Part shown: one piece after another, positions 23,939-33,792 of the stretch
Numbering within the stretch: position 1 is the stretch's first letter
How the letters are laid out: each line of letters begins with the position of its first letter
Assembly: GCA_025403435.1 (NCBI GenBank)
Contig: CM046331.1
Location: 28,748,459-28,812,458, forward strand
DNA: 64,000 nt
DNA from: Artocarpus heterophyllus
Taxonomy: Eukaryota > Streptophyta > Magnoliopsida > Rosales > Moraceae
Direction: 5' to 3'
Notes under the pieces: model-generated
What the model was told of the DNA's origin: nothing
What the model saw: the letters and a program-made list of their open reading frames with translations, nothing else
Database searches by the model: none
Translations under genes and position numbers: made by a program

Positions 23939-26585
23939 AAGCAGGAGACTATGACTCCAGCCCATGAGTATTAAATGATCAACACAAATATAATATTAAT
24001 GGAAACAGAAAAACTGCCCCTAAAAAGAGAAAGGGTGGGTGGGGGGAGAGAAGCAAAAGATTGAGATGACCGTAAATGAGATTTGATTGCCCTTTTTTTT
24101 TTTTCTTTTTTTTCTTTTTTTTTTTCGTCTCTCTGTGTGTGTGTTCTTCTTTGTCCATTTTGGCTGTGGGGGAAAGAATTTAAAATAAGAGCTTGCCTTT
24201 GTTGTATTGGTGTAACAATTGATGGAATCGGGTATACTTTATTTTGCCTTTGGCATCCCTTTTCGATTAAATGTTTTTTTTTTTTTTTGTGTTTTTTTGA
24301 GAAAATCATACACCATTCAACTAAAAGTAATATAAATAAAGTTGCATGACACCTCTCACCAAAAGCACAAATGATTATCCACCAGTAAAATCGAACGATT
24401 CGTACAAAGACAAAAGACAACATTGAGACCTATAGGAAAATTACTTGCTCAGTATTCAAAATAGGAGCTTTTCAACTGTTCGTTTCAAAACACCACTACA
24501 ATCTATTGGTCTCCAATAAACCAAAATAACACCCACCCTTGGTAGTGCTTCTTCCTAGCAAGACTGCCCAGGTTCGTATCCTTTATTTTTTAGGGTATTT
24601 GGTACATTTATCTCTCTTTTCAAAATTAGTAATTTAACCTCTAAAATTTTAATTTTAGTAAATTACCCCTTGAAGCTAATATCATTGTAGAGTGCCCTCA
24701 ATTCGATGACTACAATTAAGAGTTGGAAAGGAAAATCCGTCATACATGTTACATTAGCTGATTTAAAGAAATCCACTAAAATTTTGGATGATGAGCAAAA
24801 CATATCATGTCACATACGTGTGGACATTTCCTTTCAAATTCAAACATTATTTATCAATTTGGGAGCACTCTGTAATAGTTTATTAACTTGTTACAAAGTG
24901 TTTCAAATCTAGGATGATTGTTAAAATTTGGTCGAAAATGCTCTCGTACACATGACGTGACATGTGCATGAGGGAATCCCTTCTAAATTTTAATATCATT
25001 TATCTTTTTGGGGAACTACTTCATTTTTCACAATTAAAAGCTTAGAGAGAAACTTGTCAATTTAATCAAAGTTGAGGGAAAAAAAGTGTCAAAAACCCAT
25101 TTGTTAACTTTTTGTAGTGTGCCATTTATCGGTCTGTAAACTGTTTAGTGTCAGAACAAGTTTTGTATGGACACACTTAAAAGACAATCATGATCACCTT
25201 CAACGAGGGTGCACCAAAACATTTCAATTTTAGTTGACAATTAGATGCATTGATTGGGAGAGACATACAGTTATTTGTTTGGAGAGTTCGGGTGTTTTAG
25301 ACTTAAATTTTAAACTCAGCAGGTGTTTAATAACAAATGACTCAGGCCTAAACTCAAATCTTAAAAAGATTTTTGGAGCTCAAAATTAGACCCAACTCAA
25401 AATTAACCCCCTAATTTCAAGCTATCCAACTCTTTTTTTTTTTTTTTATGCAGGCTTTAAACTTTTGACTTTTTTTTTTTATATCTAAACATAATTTTAA
25501 ATTTTGAATTTTAATTTTAAACCATATTTTTTAAACTTTTTTATTTCAAACCTAATACTTCAAACCACTATGATTTGAACCCCTCAACAAACGGATAGTT
25601 CTTTTGAGACCATCCTTTTCTTCCCTTGATCGACTTTATATGATTTTCTCTCTTCTTTTTTTCAGATTTATAAATTGGTCCGAATTTTGAGAATACGAGA
25701 CATTTCAGTCCAAAAGAAAATTGCATCTAGTTCTCCAAGACTGTAAGCTGGAACTAGGAATCCATTCCACTCCAAAACATTAGTTTGGCTTTTGCAAGAA
25801 AACTTAGCATATGAAGAGAGGAAAGTACTACATCCAAACTAAGCTCTCCAATCTTGAAACGGTTTGTTTTACTTCATGGAGGAAGATTTAGGAGGCTAGA
25901 TAAGATGGACTCAAAAGAAATGTGTCATGATGAAGCAAGAAGGTTCATGTTGGAGGTTTATGACTCGCGAGATGGCGCATATTTTAACATCTTTGTCTTG
26001 TTCAGAAATTAGAATGTCTTTGCATCAACATTGTCAGTTCGCCCTGTCACCTCCCATTCCAGACTGCAACGTCTTTTTTGGCTATAGAGGAAGATGAGGA
26101 CTGAAATTGTTTTGTACAAAATGCGAACTTGCTATTTATATGCCTCCATAATCAGGTTAGTTTTGAATTCTAGATGAAGTAGCTTGAGAGAGGTACAAAG
26201 GGAGTATACATATCCTGAGGTGGTATTGATGGTGATGTTATTGGGAAGTGAAAGCTTATGATATAAAAAGCTGTGTAAGTTTTTATGCAACACTCTGTTT
26301 ATATTGACATAATTATCATATTGTATGATTTTTTTTAGCTCCCAGCAGATTGAGAGTTCAGATCTATTGTTACTATTTTTTTTGCCTTATTGATTGTCCT
26401 TTTATTAGTTATTTTTCATGTCAATCTAAATAAGTGAATAGAAACTAAATACTAAAAATAGTTAATTGAGAAAACAGAAAAATAAAATCTTGATTCGTAA
26501 TATCGAGTCAGCACTCGCAAAGAAGATTGTTTTGTAAGGGAAAAGACAGTGGGCTTACATATCCCTCTTTTATGGTGTTTATTGT

Positions 26586-26634
<49 letters not shown>

Positions 26635-27520
26635 TAACAAATTTGTTGTCATGTTGCAAAAGCAAAGTAGCTTTGAAGATGTTTGCAGAGATTCCTTGAA
26701 GAAATAGCTTCGATCAGAAACATCAAAACTCCATCACAAATACGCAATTAGAGAGGGGACTATGCTAAATATTTTCTATGCCTTGAGTAAGTCTATAGGG
26801 TGTTTGGTCAATAAGTTCATGTATTTAAATCGTAAACAATGTAAAGCTCTCACATGTTACAACGTAAATAGAAATATGTGACCTGTTAGTGTCCAATGCA
26901 TTATAAACTAGACTAAATAAATCTAATAATTAAAGTTTCTCTTATTTTAGTAATAAAATCTTGGGGTTTGGAAAAATACTCCTGTCCTTGTCAAAGGATT
27001 AATCATTCCACTAGTTTTGGGGATAAAAATCCTATGAAATGTGATTAACTTTTGTTGAGGATAAGTGATCCCGTCAAAAGGTTTCCACTGAACATGAGAT
27101 TGTAAGATATACAATCCTAATTTTAATTCAATTTCAACATACCAAAGAGGGTCTTTAAGCACCTTTGTTTTAGTCCAAGCAGCGTTCTACAATGGGTCAA
27201 ACATTTTAAACTACTAAGATATTGATAAAATAATAAAACAGTTAAATTTATCTTGGATGTACTTCAAAGAGCTTTCAAAAAGCTTTTATGATAGGACATA
27301 TATTTTTGCGTTATTAGTAGATACTTATAGTTTTAACTATTAGATTGACTTTTCAATAAAAGTTTTAACGTGATACAAAATTGTTCCCATTATAAATTCG
27401 ATCATTGAACAATTAATTCAACATAAAATAACAATAATTACAGAAAGGATAAGAAAATTGTCATATTATAAATTATATTTGTTCTTAAACTTTTGAAGGT
27501 GTAGATAGTAGTTATAATTG
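23939..27520. other. Spacer downstream of the DOMON/b561 gene, no genes seen
   Basis: The first 350 bp are probably the 3' UTR and flank of the b561 gene (poly-T and GA tracts). A (GA)n microsatellite lies at 26588-26630 and a MITE-like piece at about 26803-26875 (GTAAAGCTCTCACATGTTAC). The rest is AT-rich with no recognisable gene. Confidence 0.6.
26588..26630. repeat. (GA)n microsatellite
   Basis: About 21 uninterrupted GA units. Confidence 0.95.
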
Positions 27521-27524
27521 AAAC

Positions 27525-27566
27525 TTTTTAAAATGAAAACTGTAACATATGAGTACTGTACACTAC
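27525..27566. repeat. Left half of a MITE-like repeat split by the LOG-carrying element
   Basis: GTAGTTATAATTGAAACTTT at the left is inverted relative to GTTTTAATTATAACTAATTT at 35814-35833, right of the LTR element. Family motifs GTAACATATGAG and GTACACTAC end at the insertion. The right half is 35758-35840. Confidence 0.65.
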
Positions 27567-29533
27567 TGTGACACCCGTTATTCTCCTAACGGGTATTGAG
27601 GTAATTAAATTAATTTTTAATGTATAAAAAAAATTGCTTCATTTAAATTTATTTTATAATATTTATTTTTATCTATTTTTAAATTTTTTTAAAATTCTCC
27701 TATATTTATTTAGTATGATTACTAAAAAGCCTTAGAACTTCTAATAAATATCAAAAATGTCATATTGACATTATGTGTGTTAAAGTCTTTAGATGAGACA
27801 TAAGGATATCTTTTCCAACTACTCTTGACCCTCATTTTCTTTATTTCCTCCGTGACATGCTTTAACATGTCTCCTCTATAATTGTTTCTATCACTTCTCT
27901 TCAAAGACTTCATCTTTTCTTCCTTTCTCTTCCACGGTTCCCACACTCTTCTTCTCATTTCTTTGCTGAAGCAAAATACTTAGAGAACTTCTTCAAGGCA
28001 GCCATAAAAATCAGCCACCATCACCTCCATTTGAGCAAGAATTTCAGTCATACCGAAGTAAAGGAACCTGTTTTGAAGCCATTTTAAGCTTCCAACTAAC
28101 CATAATCTGAGGTTAGAATCTTATGAACAAATTTAGTCTTTCATTTATAAATTTTCTTTTATACTAAAGGATTATTCAAATTTACGTTCTTAAACCTAAG
28201 TATATGTTTGTTGCTATTTTGGAGCATATGTATGAAGTCTAAGTGTATATGCCCTAGACAGAAAATTTATATTGTTAAACTTTATAATACCTCTATGGGC
28301 AGTGGTTATTTCTTGAAATTCTAAGATTAAATTAAAATAAATTTTATGAATGTAGTTGTATGTTGTGCTTTAGTTTTAATTGTCCTTATGCACGCCTTAG
28401 GATCAAGGGAGTATGGAGCTAACGTTAATTGATTCCAGGATTAAGAGACTGTTGATAAGCTTAAAAGGTAGGGATTCTATTACTCATCTTTTGTGAGGTT
28501 TTTATAGAATTAAAATTGATTGTTTTGCCGCAATATATATATATCTATGTTGAACTGATATTATATGATTATCACATATGAAACTATGACATGGACTCGT
28601 CTTGTATTGTACGGCGAGGAACATAATGAATTGACACATGTTATAAATTGAGAAGCATGGTTAGGAAAACTAACTCTATTGATAATGATTCAATATAGAG
28701 AAATTGTGAGACATGAAGAGGGCGACGGTTACGTCCTTGGGCATGAATACCCTAAAAGGTAAAATAGGGGGAAGGCGATGACGCTTCCTTGGGTTGAAAG
28801 TCCCAGAACACACTGTACAGGAATCGATTTGGTGAGGACTCGGGGCTTGATGTCCCCTCACCGGAACACCCTTGGAATGTTTATAGGGTGATCAAGTGCG
28901 CCCATTTGGGTTTCGATGAGTTGAGTGATACTCAATTTAACATGGATACCTAGGAACAATGATGATTGATAATATTTGTATAAATGTGTAATTATGACAC
29001 TTGGTAACGATTAACTACGGTATCCATAAGATGTGATCATAATAAACCTCATAATCTGGAATATGATGTGACTTACTGACCATGCAGATTTTAATGTGGT
29101 AATGATAGAGGTGAGTAATGGCTTTCTCTACTGAGCATAGTGTTGCTCATTCCCTTATGTTTATATCTTTTCAGGACTCACTAAGTGTGAGGTGGCTACG
29201 AGAAATATAGTTGAGGAAGTGATGTAACTATATTACATTGGGACTGCTTCAATCGTTGAGAATGTTCTTCATGATAATGTAAGCATCAATTGTTACTTTC
29301 TGTGACTGTATTACAATGTGTTGAGGGTTAAAATGATGATGACAACAGTTTATATTATTAAATTTAAGGTGCTACATTAAAACTGTGGTTTATTTATCGT
29401 TTATATTTTTATTTTTGAGTTGAGAGTTTTCATTTAAGTCCCGGGCAAAATTTAATTTTTAAGGTTTTACTTTTATTATTTATTTTTATTTTATCTCATT
29501 AAAAACTGTTAACCCCCATATAGGGGCGTTACA
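27567..29533 (+). repeat. 5' LTR of the LOG-carrying element (1967 bp)
   Basis: Begins TGTGACACCCG and ends GGGGCGTTACA. A perfect 7-bp inverted repeat (CCCGTTA at 27574-27580, TAACGGG at 27587-27593) lies at the start, and CCCCCATATAGGGG at the end could also fold. An internal GGTGAGG/CCTCACC stem spans 28831-28862. Small open frames at 27722-27958 (minus) and 28676-28861 (minus) repeat exactly in the other LTR and are probably not genes. Confidence 0.95.
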
Positions 29534-29540
29534 GAATTTT

Positions 29541-29556
29541 TGGTATCAGAGCCTAG
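29541..29556 (+). other. Primer binding site, initiator tRNA-Met
   Basis: TGGTATCAGAGCCTAG lies 7 nt inside the 5' LTR. The first 12 bases match the tRNA-Met complement used by the other elements here. Confidence 0.88.
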
Positions 29557-31022
29557 GTTCGGTTAACCTAGGGAGTGTAGCACCACTTTAAAAAAATATA
29601 TTTTTGAGATGGTTTTGAAGCTGAATTTTTATTGTCATCATCAAAATGAACCTTCACATTGATTTATACAGTCTAGAAGGATGTAACATGGAAAGGCCAT
29701 AGAATGAAAATATTAATAGTTATATGAGTACAATAATTATATAGAAGGAAAGTATTAATAGTTATGAGGGAATGATAATTATATGGAATGAGTTTATAAG
29801 TAGATTGCTTATGAGAGATTCGTATAATATTTGGATCTATAAGCATATCTAATTCGTATAAACGATGAGAAATTCGTATAGATAAGAGGATTTAAAAGCC
29901 TTTTGTCTCGTGAAAAACAATAAGAAATATAAGGCTTGATTTATTGATTTTAAAGTTTGACATAGATATGCCAAATTTTTCGTAATTGATTCAAACCTAA
30001 GTAATGATTATGTGTGGATTCGATGGAGCACATAAGTGTCAATAACTTTTCTTAAAAGTTCTATTTATTTGAGGAATATGATATAAGTTGGGAATCATGG
30101 TATTGAATCTTAAGAGAGATAAATGTTAGACTTTTGGTCTGTTGAGACTGTGTAAAGTCTAGAATGCATGAATCTCAAAATTGGAATATTTTGTTACGTA
30201 CATTGTATTTAAGTGTATCAGTGAATCTTTTGGTTACTTAAGGTTTTGTTATATGAGGAAATTATATATTGTATAAGTAGAATTGTGGGGATTGTAGATG
30301 TTCTTAAGTAGTAACATCAAGTGTCTTTGTTCATTGATATGGTCTACGTTGAAAGACGTAAATCGTATTGATTTCAAGGTTAGTCACATTCTAAACCCTT
30401 GGTAGTAATGATGATGAATCCATTGATAGATGTTAAGTATTATGAATAACATATGGGTGTATGCATTGTTCAATAAGGTTTTGATTAAAACAAAATTATT
30501 TGAGTTGCTGGAAGATTGTGTTGTTATGAAATGATTTTAAATATCATTCAGGAAGATCCTTGTTGTCGTTAAATTAGATTTGTTGTTCATAGTTAACTTT
30601 ATGTATAGTGGGCTTTGAATTGGGTTTAAGATTCATACGAATTGGTTTTCAATTTTATGTTTGTTATTTAACTCGTTCTAAATGTGTTAAGGCCCGAAAC
30701 AACCTGACCATTTTCAACTAAGAACATTTGGGCCTAGTTCAAATCTTAAATCAGTTTGATTCACACTGTCTCTCCCACGTGGTTTCTATACGTGTCATAT
30801 ACAGTGGTTTAATCATTGTTTACATATACGTTTACTGTGCATAGGAGCTTATTTCTCCGAGTTCACTTTTTCTCTCTTAATTTGTTATTTTCTCTCTAAA
30901 TCGCAAATCCTCTTCTTTTTCATTAAAAATTCTTCTTTTCCTCTAAAAGAAGAAGGAATTCTAGGATTCTGCAATTTACTATCTTAATTTTTCCTTTCTA
31001 TTTACTCTTCTTTCATCTCATC
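29557..31022 (+). other. Untranslated leader of the LOG-carrying element
   Basis: About 1.47 kb with no long ORF and no gag similarity where an autonomous element would start Gag. Near 29715-29800 the phrase ATATTAATAGTTAT...ATAATTATAT is repeated imperfectly. The last 150 bp before the first ORF are rich in CTTTTT and TCTTC, like a plant 5' UTR. Confidence 0.6.
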
Positions 31023-31544
31023 ATGGACCCAAAGTACCAACACCTGAGAAAGTATTTCCCATCACTCTCCCAAAAGATTCTTAGAAAGAAATATAAGGCT
31101 AGAATTACTCGGTTGTGGATTCTTATGCGTTTTGGCATCCCTTGTGATGTGAGAATGTTGATAGAGGGGAAGATCCGTCCGAGTGACTTTAGTCAAGATG
31201 TCGGTTTACCAGGAACAGGTACCAGTCGTAGTGCAATGAAAAGAAGAGCTCGTGCCATCGTGGTCACTTGTAACAAATGTGGAAGACAAAATTGTAACGG
31301 TAAATGTACTTCACCTGGTTATATGTCTACGAATAGAGAGGATAAAATAAGGTTTTGTAGGAATGGACTTTCAAAGGATAACTTGGATAGCATCCATCCT
31401 CCTCTTCACGGTCACCCTAGTGGATATGTTCAAGGAGCTATTTTTAAACTCTGGCCTAAATTTTATACAGAAAGACAACGCCTCAGGAATATGGTATTTC
31501 TAGATCCTGTTTGTCAAGCCATAAGAAAACTGGATGGGGAATAA
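31023..31544 (+). CDS. Basic Cys-rich protein of the LTR element (resembles plant-virus nucleic-acid-binding CRP)
   Basis: 173 codons from an ATG to TAA-type stop in a pyrimidine-rich context. The N-terminal part is basic (ILRKKYKARITRLW). A Gly/Ser/Thr-rich stretch and a basic run (MKRRARA, residues 72-78) follow. Next come four Cys in CX2CX4CX3C spacing (C83, C86, C91, C95), a possible zinc site, then PGYMSTN and an Ile/Gly-rich segment. This order of a hydrophobic N-terminal helix, basic run, small Cys cluster, then PG and NGL elements recalls the cysteine-rich nucleic-acid-binding proteins of carlaviruses. That is a resemblance I judge by eye, not a search result. The remainder (120-173) is unlike anything I recognise. 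It is unlikely to be Gag: the Cys spacing is not CCHC. Function is unknown. Confidence 0.7.
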   Translation: MDPKYQHLRKYFPSLSQKILRKKYKARITRLWILMRFGIPCDVRMLIEGKIRPSDFSQDVGLPGTGTSRSAMKRRARAIVVTCNKCGRQNCNGKCTSPGYMSTNREDKIRFCRNGLSKDNLDSIHPPLHGHPSGYVQGAIFKLWPKFYTERQRLRNMVFLDPVCQAIRKLDGE

Positions 31545-32186
31545 GTTATCGCTCTATAAAGGTTATTTAGTCTTTACTTATTTGAAGCAGTTTTAGCTGA
31601 TGTTCAACAGTTTGTGTTTTTCTTTTTCTCAGAATATTTGCTTTTGTGTTTGAAATAATTGTGATTATTAGATTGATACAGTAAGTGTTAATATCTTATT
31701 TAATTTATGATTTTCTTAAATATATATATAATAAAATATATATCTTATCAGACACGTCACATACGGTACAGTAATATGTTTGAATTTTGAAAAGCTTATC
31801 CAGATATTTCAAGATTTGTGTCTCAAATTTCAAAAGTTCTACAGTATTTGTCGTTTATATTAAATTTCTAGACTTGGTGTATATTTGTCAAAAAGTCTAC
31901 AGTTGTGTCATGAGGGTCTTCTGTCGAATTGTTCTCAATTGTCAAAAGTTATACAATTAGAGTCTAATCTTTTTCAAAAAGTGAATCAAATTTTCTGTAA
32001 ACTATCAATCACCTTATCTTACTTTCTTATCCGCACAAGATTTTGTTTAAATCTTTGGATTACCTTTTCATTACCTACTCGTCTATCTCTTTAGCCCTTT
32101 TTGTATATTTCTCATCTTTAAAATCTCATGTAGAACCCGAAGTCTAAGTGGAGCAGACATTAAGCAACCACTTCTATAAACCAAAT

Positions 32187-32837
32187 ATGTCTACCTCCCA
32201 GTCCACGAAGAAAATAAAGAATGTCTGTGTCTTTTGTGGTTCCAGCTTTGGAAAAGATAAAGCCTATTTAGAAGCTGCAAATCACTTAGGGCAAGCCCTA
32301 GCACACAAGAAGATTAACATAATCTATGGGGGTGGTAGTATAAAAATGATGGTAAATATGGCACTAGCAGCTAGGTCTAGCGACGCTACTGATGTAAGAA
32401 TTTGGCCTCATATTCTAGTTGAAGGAAACCTTTGTAAGGAAGCCATAGGTAAGGGAGAAGGAGTCAGGAGTATCCCTAGAAATTTTAAAGACATAATCTA
32501 TAATTCTGATGCTTTTATAGCATTACCTGGTGGTCTAGGTACTCTTGAGGAAATATTTATAGTTGCTTGTGGGCAATTGTTGGGCTTTTATTCCAAACAT
32601 TTGGGACTGCTGAATGTAAATGGTTTTTATGACGGTCTTTTGAAATTTCTAGATTACTCTGTGGAAGAAAACATCACTACAGAATCGGAGAGACAAATCT
32701 TTGTCACTGCTTCAACAGCTGAGGAATTGATAGATAAAATGCAAATCATACATCCAGAATCCGACACTGCAACATCCAAGCTTGAATGGGAAAGGGAAAG
32801 CCGGGAGCGGCCAATTGATTTGAATCTCCATCTGTAA
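32187..32837 (+). CDS. LOG-like (LONELY GUY) cytokinin-activating enzyme homologue in the LTR element
   Basis: 216 residues from the ATG at 32187; an in-frame GTG at 32148 upstream is not needed. Opens with the family's NVCVFCGSSFGKD (12-24), then IIYGGGS (45-51). The signature PGGLGTLEE sits at 114-122 and is intact. LLNVNGFYDGLLKFLD (141-156) and SKLEWE near the C-terminus are typical of plant LOGs. LOG enzymes release free-base cytokinin from its nucleoside monophosphate. Oddities: the glycine-rich loop after GGGS reads IKMMVNMA rather than the usual GLMG type, and the segment before the signature (SIPRNFKDIIYNSD) lacks the usual MHxRK box, where the catalytic Arg normally lies. The fold is probably kept, but activity is uncertain. 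The ORF is free of stops in an element with near-identical LTRs. Confidence 0.88.
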   Translation: MSTSQSTKKIKNVCVFCGSSFGKDKAYLEAANHLGQALAHKKINIIYGGGSIKMMVNMALAARSSDATDVRIWPHILVEGNLCKEAIGKGEGVRSIPRNFKDIIYNSDAFIALPGGLGTLEEIFIVACGQLLGFYSKHLGLLNVNGFYDGLLKFLDYSVEENITTESERQIFVTASTAEELIDKMQIIHPESDTATSKLEWERESRERPIDLNLHL

Positions 32838-32971
32838 TCTTTTTGTTTTATCTTTGGCATATAGGCATGTGTGTCCGTATTTCGTGTGTTACGAATAACC
32901 GTTTGCCCTGTATTCTGTGTTTCTTGTGGTACGTTGTTGTTCAATCTTTTAGATTCATTGAGCCTAATGTC

Positions 32972-33119
32972 GGGATAGCTGGATACGGAGTACTTGATGC
33001 TCTCGAAACGCATCCTTCTTAAGGTCCGATCTTTTGTTTATCGATGTTTTTGTATCCTCTAAGTATGCATGATATGGATAGCTGGTATACGGAGTGCCTT
33101 GTACTCTCGAAACGTATCC
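32972..33119 (+). repeat. Duplicated hairpin motif downstream of the LOG ORF
   Basis: Two related segments (32972-33015 and 33075-33119). Each has GATAGCTGG, then a TACGGAG arm, a short variable loop, CTCTCGAAA and CGYATCC. The outer arms (GGATACG with CGCATCC; TATACG with CGTATCC) and inner GAG/CTC can pair in both. The loop sequences differ while the paired bases are largely kept. Confidence 0.65.
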
Positions 33120-33753
33120 GTATCATGTTTGTAATGTGTAATATTCTGTTAATATTATGTGGAAGTACCAGAGTCAGTTATGGGGATATTCCATATGAAA
33201 TATGAGTATATTATTTGGATTGAATGTTTGTGTCATGAGGATAGCTGTTTAATGAAAAATATGCCGGGTATGTTTGCAACTCTGAGATTCCGTTTAATAT
33301 CTCTATGAGTAAGTTTAATGTATAGTTTTGAATAAAAGTGTTTGTGATATATGTTTTATGATTATGTTTTAGTTTATTAGTTAAGGTATGAAATCAAATA
33401 TATTTGACTTTTCCTTACTCAAAAAGGAAAAGGAACCTAAAGATGAAGTATATAAAATTTCTCTGGCAATCTCCTTAAATGTGATTGTAAATCACAGTCC
33501 ATGGACAATGAAGGACTGGAATCATGGTATGGTCAATATGTATGCCTGATCAGATTCTTAGACTATTATACGGTGTTATAAGTTGAAACTTGTCAGAAAT
33601 ACTCTCATTGAGGGATTTAGGAGTAAGATTTATTATGCAAGTAAATAAGTGGAGATACGATAACTTAAATTTGGAGGACAAACAACATTAACGGTTTAGA
33701 CTCAGAATTGGAATCATAGTGGAATCATAATTTTTACTAGTATTGCTAGAATT

Positions 33754-33792
33754 GAAATTTCGAGGACGAAATTTCTTTAAGGGGGGTAGAGC
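33754..33792 (+). other. Purine tract region of the LOG-carrying element
   Basis: TTTCGAGGACGAAATTTC is followed by TTTAAGGGGGGTAGAGC and the 3' LTR. The same arrangement occurs beside the gypsy LTR at 379-416 on the other strand. Confidence 0.88.

Noticed and set aside
23971..24423. 150-residue minus-strand ORF and 88-residue plus-strand ORF
   Set aside because: Low-complexity translation of T-rich 3' flank of the b561 gene.
25860..26200. Possible gene fragment in the higher-GC stretch
   Set aside because: No frame on either strand longer than a few dozen codons and no recognisable motif.
27722..27958. 78-residue minus-strand ORF, also at 33948-34184
   Set aside because: It lies inside the LTR; the copy is identical only because the LTRs are. 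No motif was recognised.
28676..28861. 61-residue minus-strand ORF, also at 34900-35085
   Set aside because: Same reason: LTR-internal, no codon or motif evidence.
29534..33792. Whole element interior as an integrated RNA-virus genome
   Set aside because: No replicase, movement or coat protein is visible and the ends are LTRs, so at most one small ORF is virus-like.
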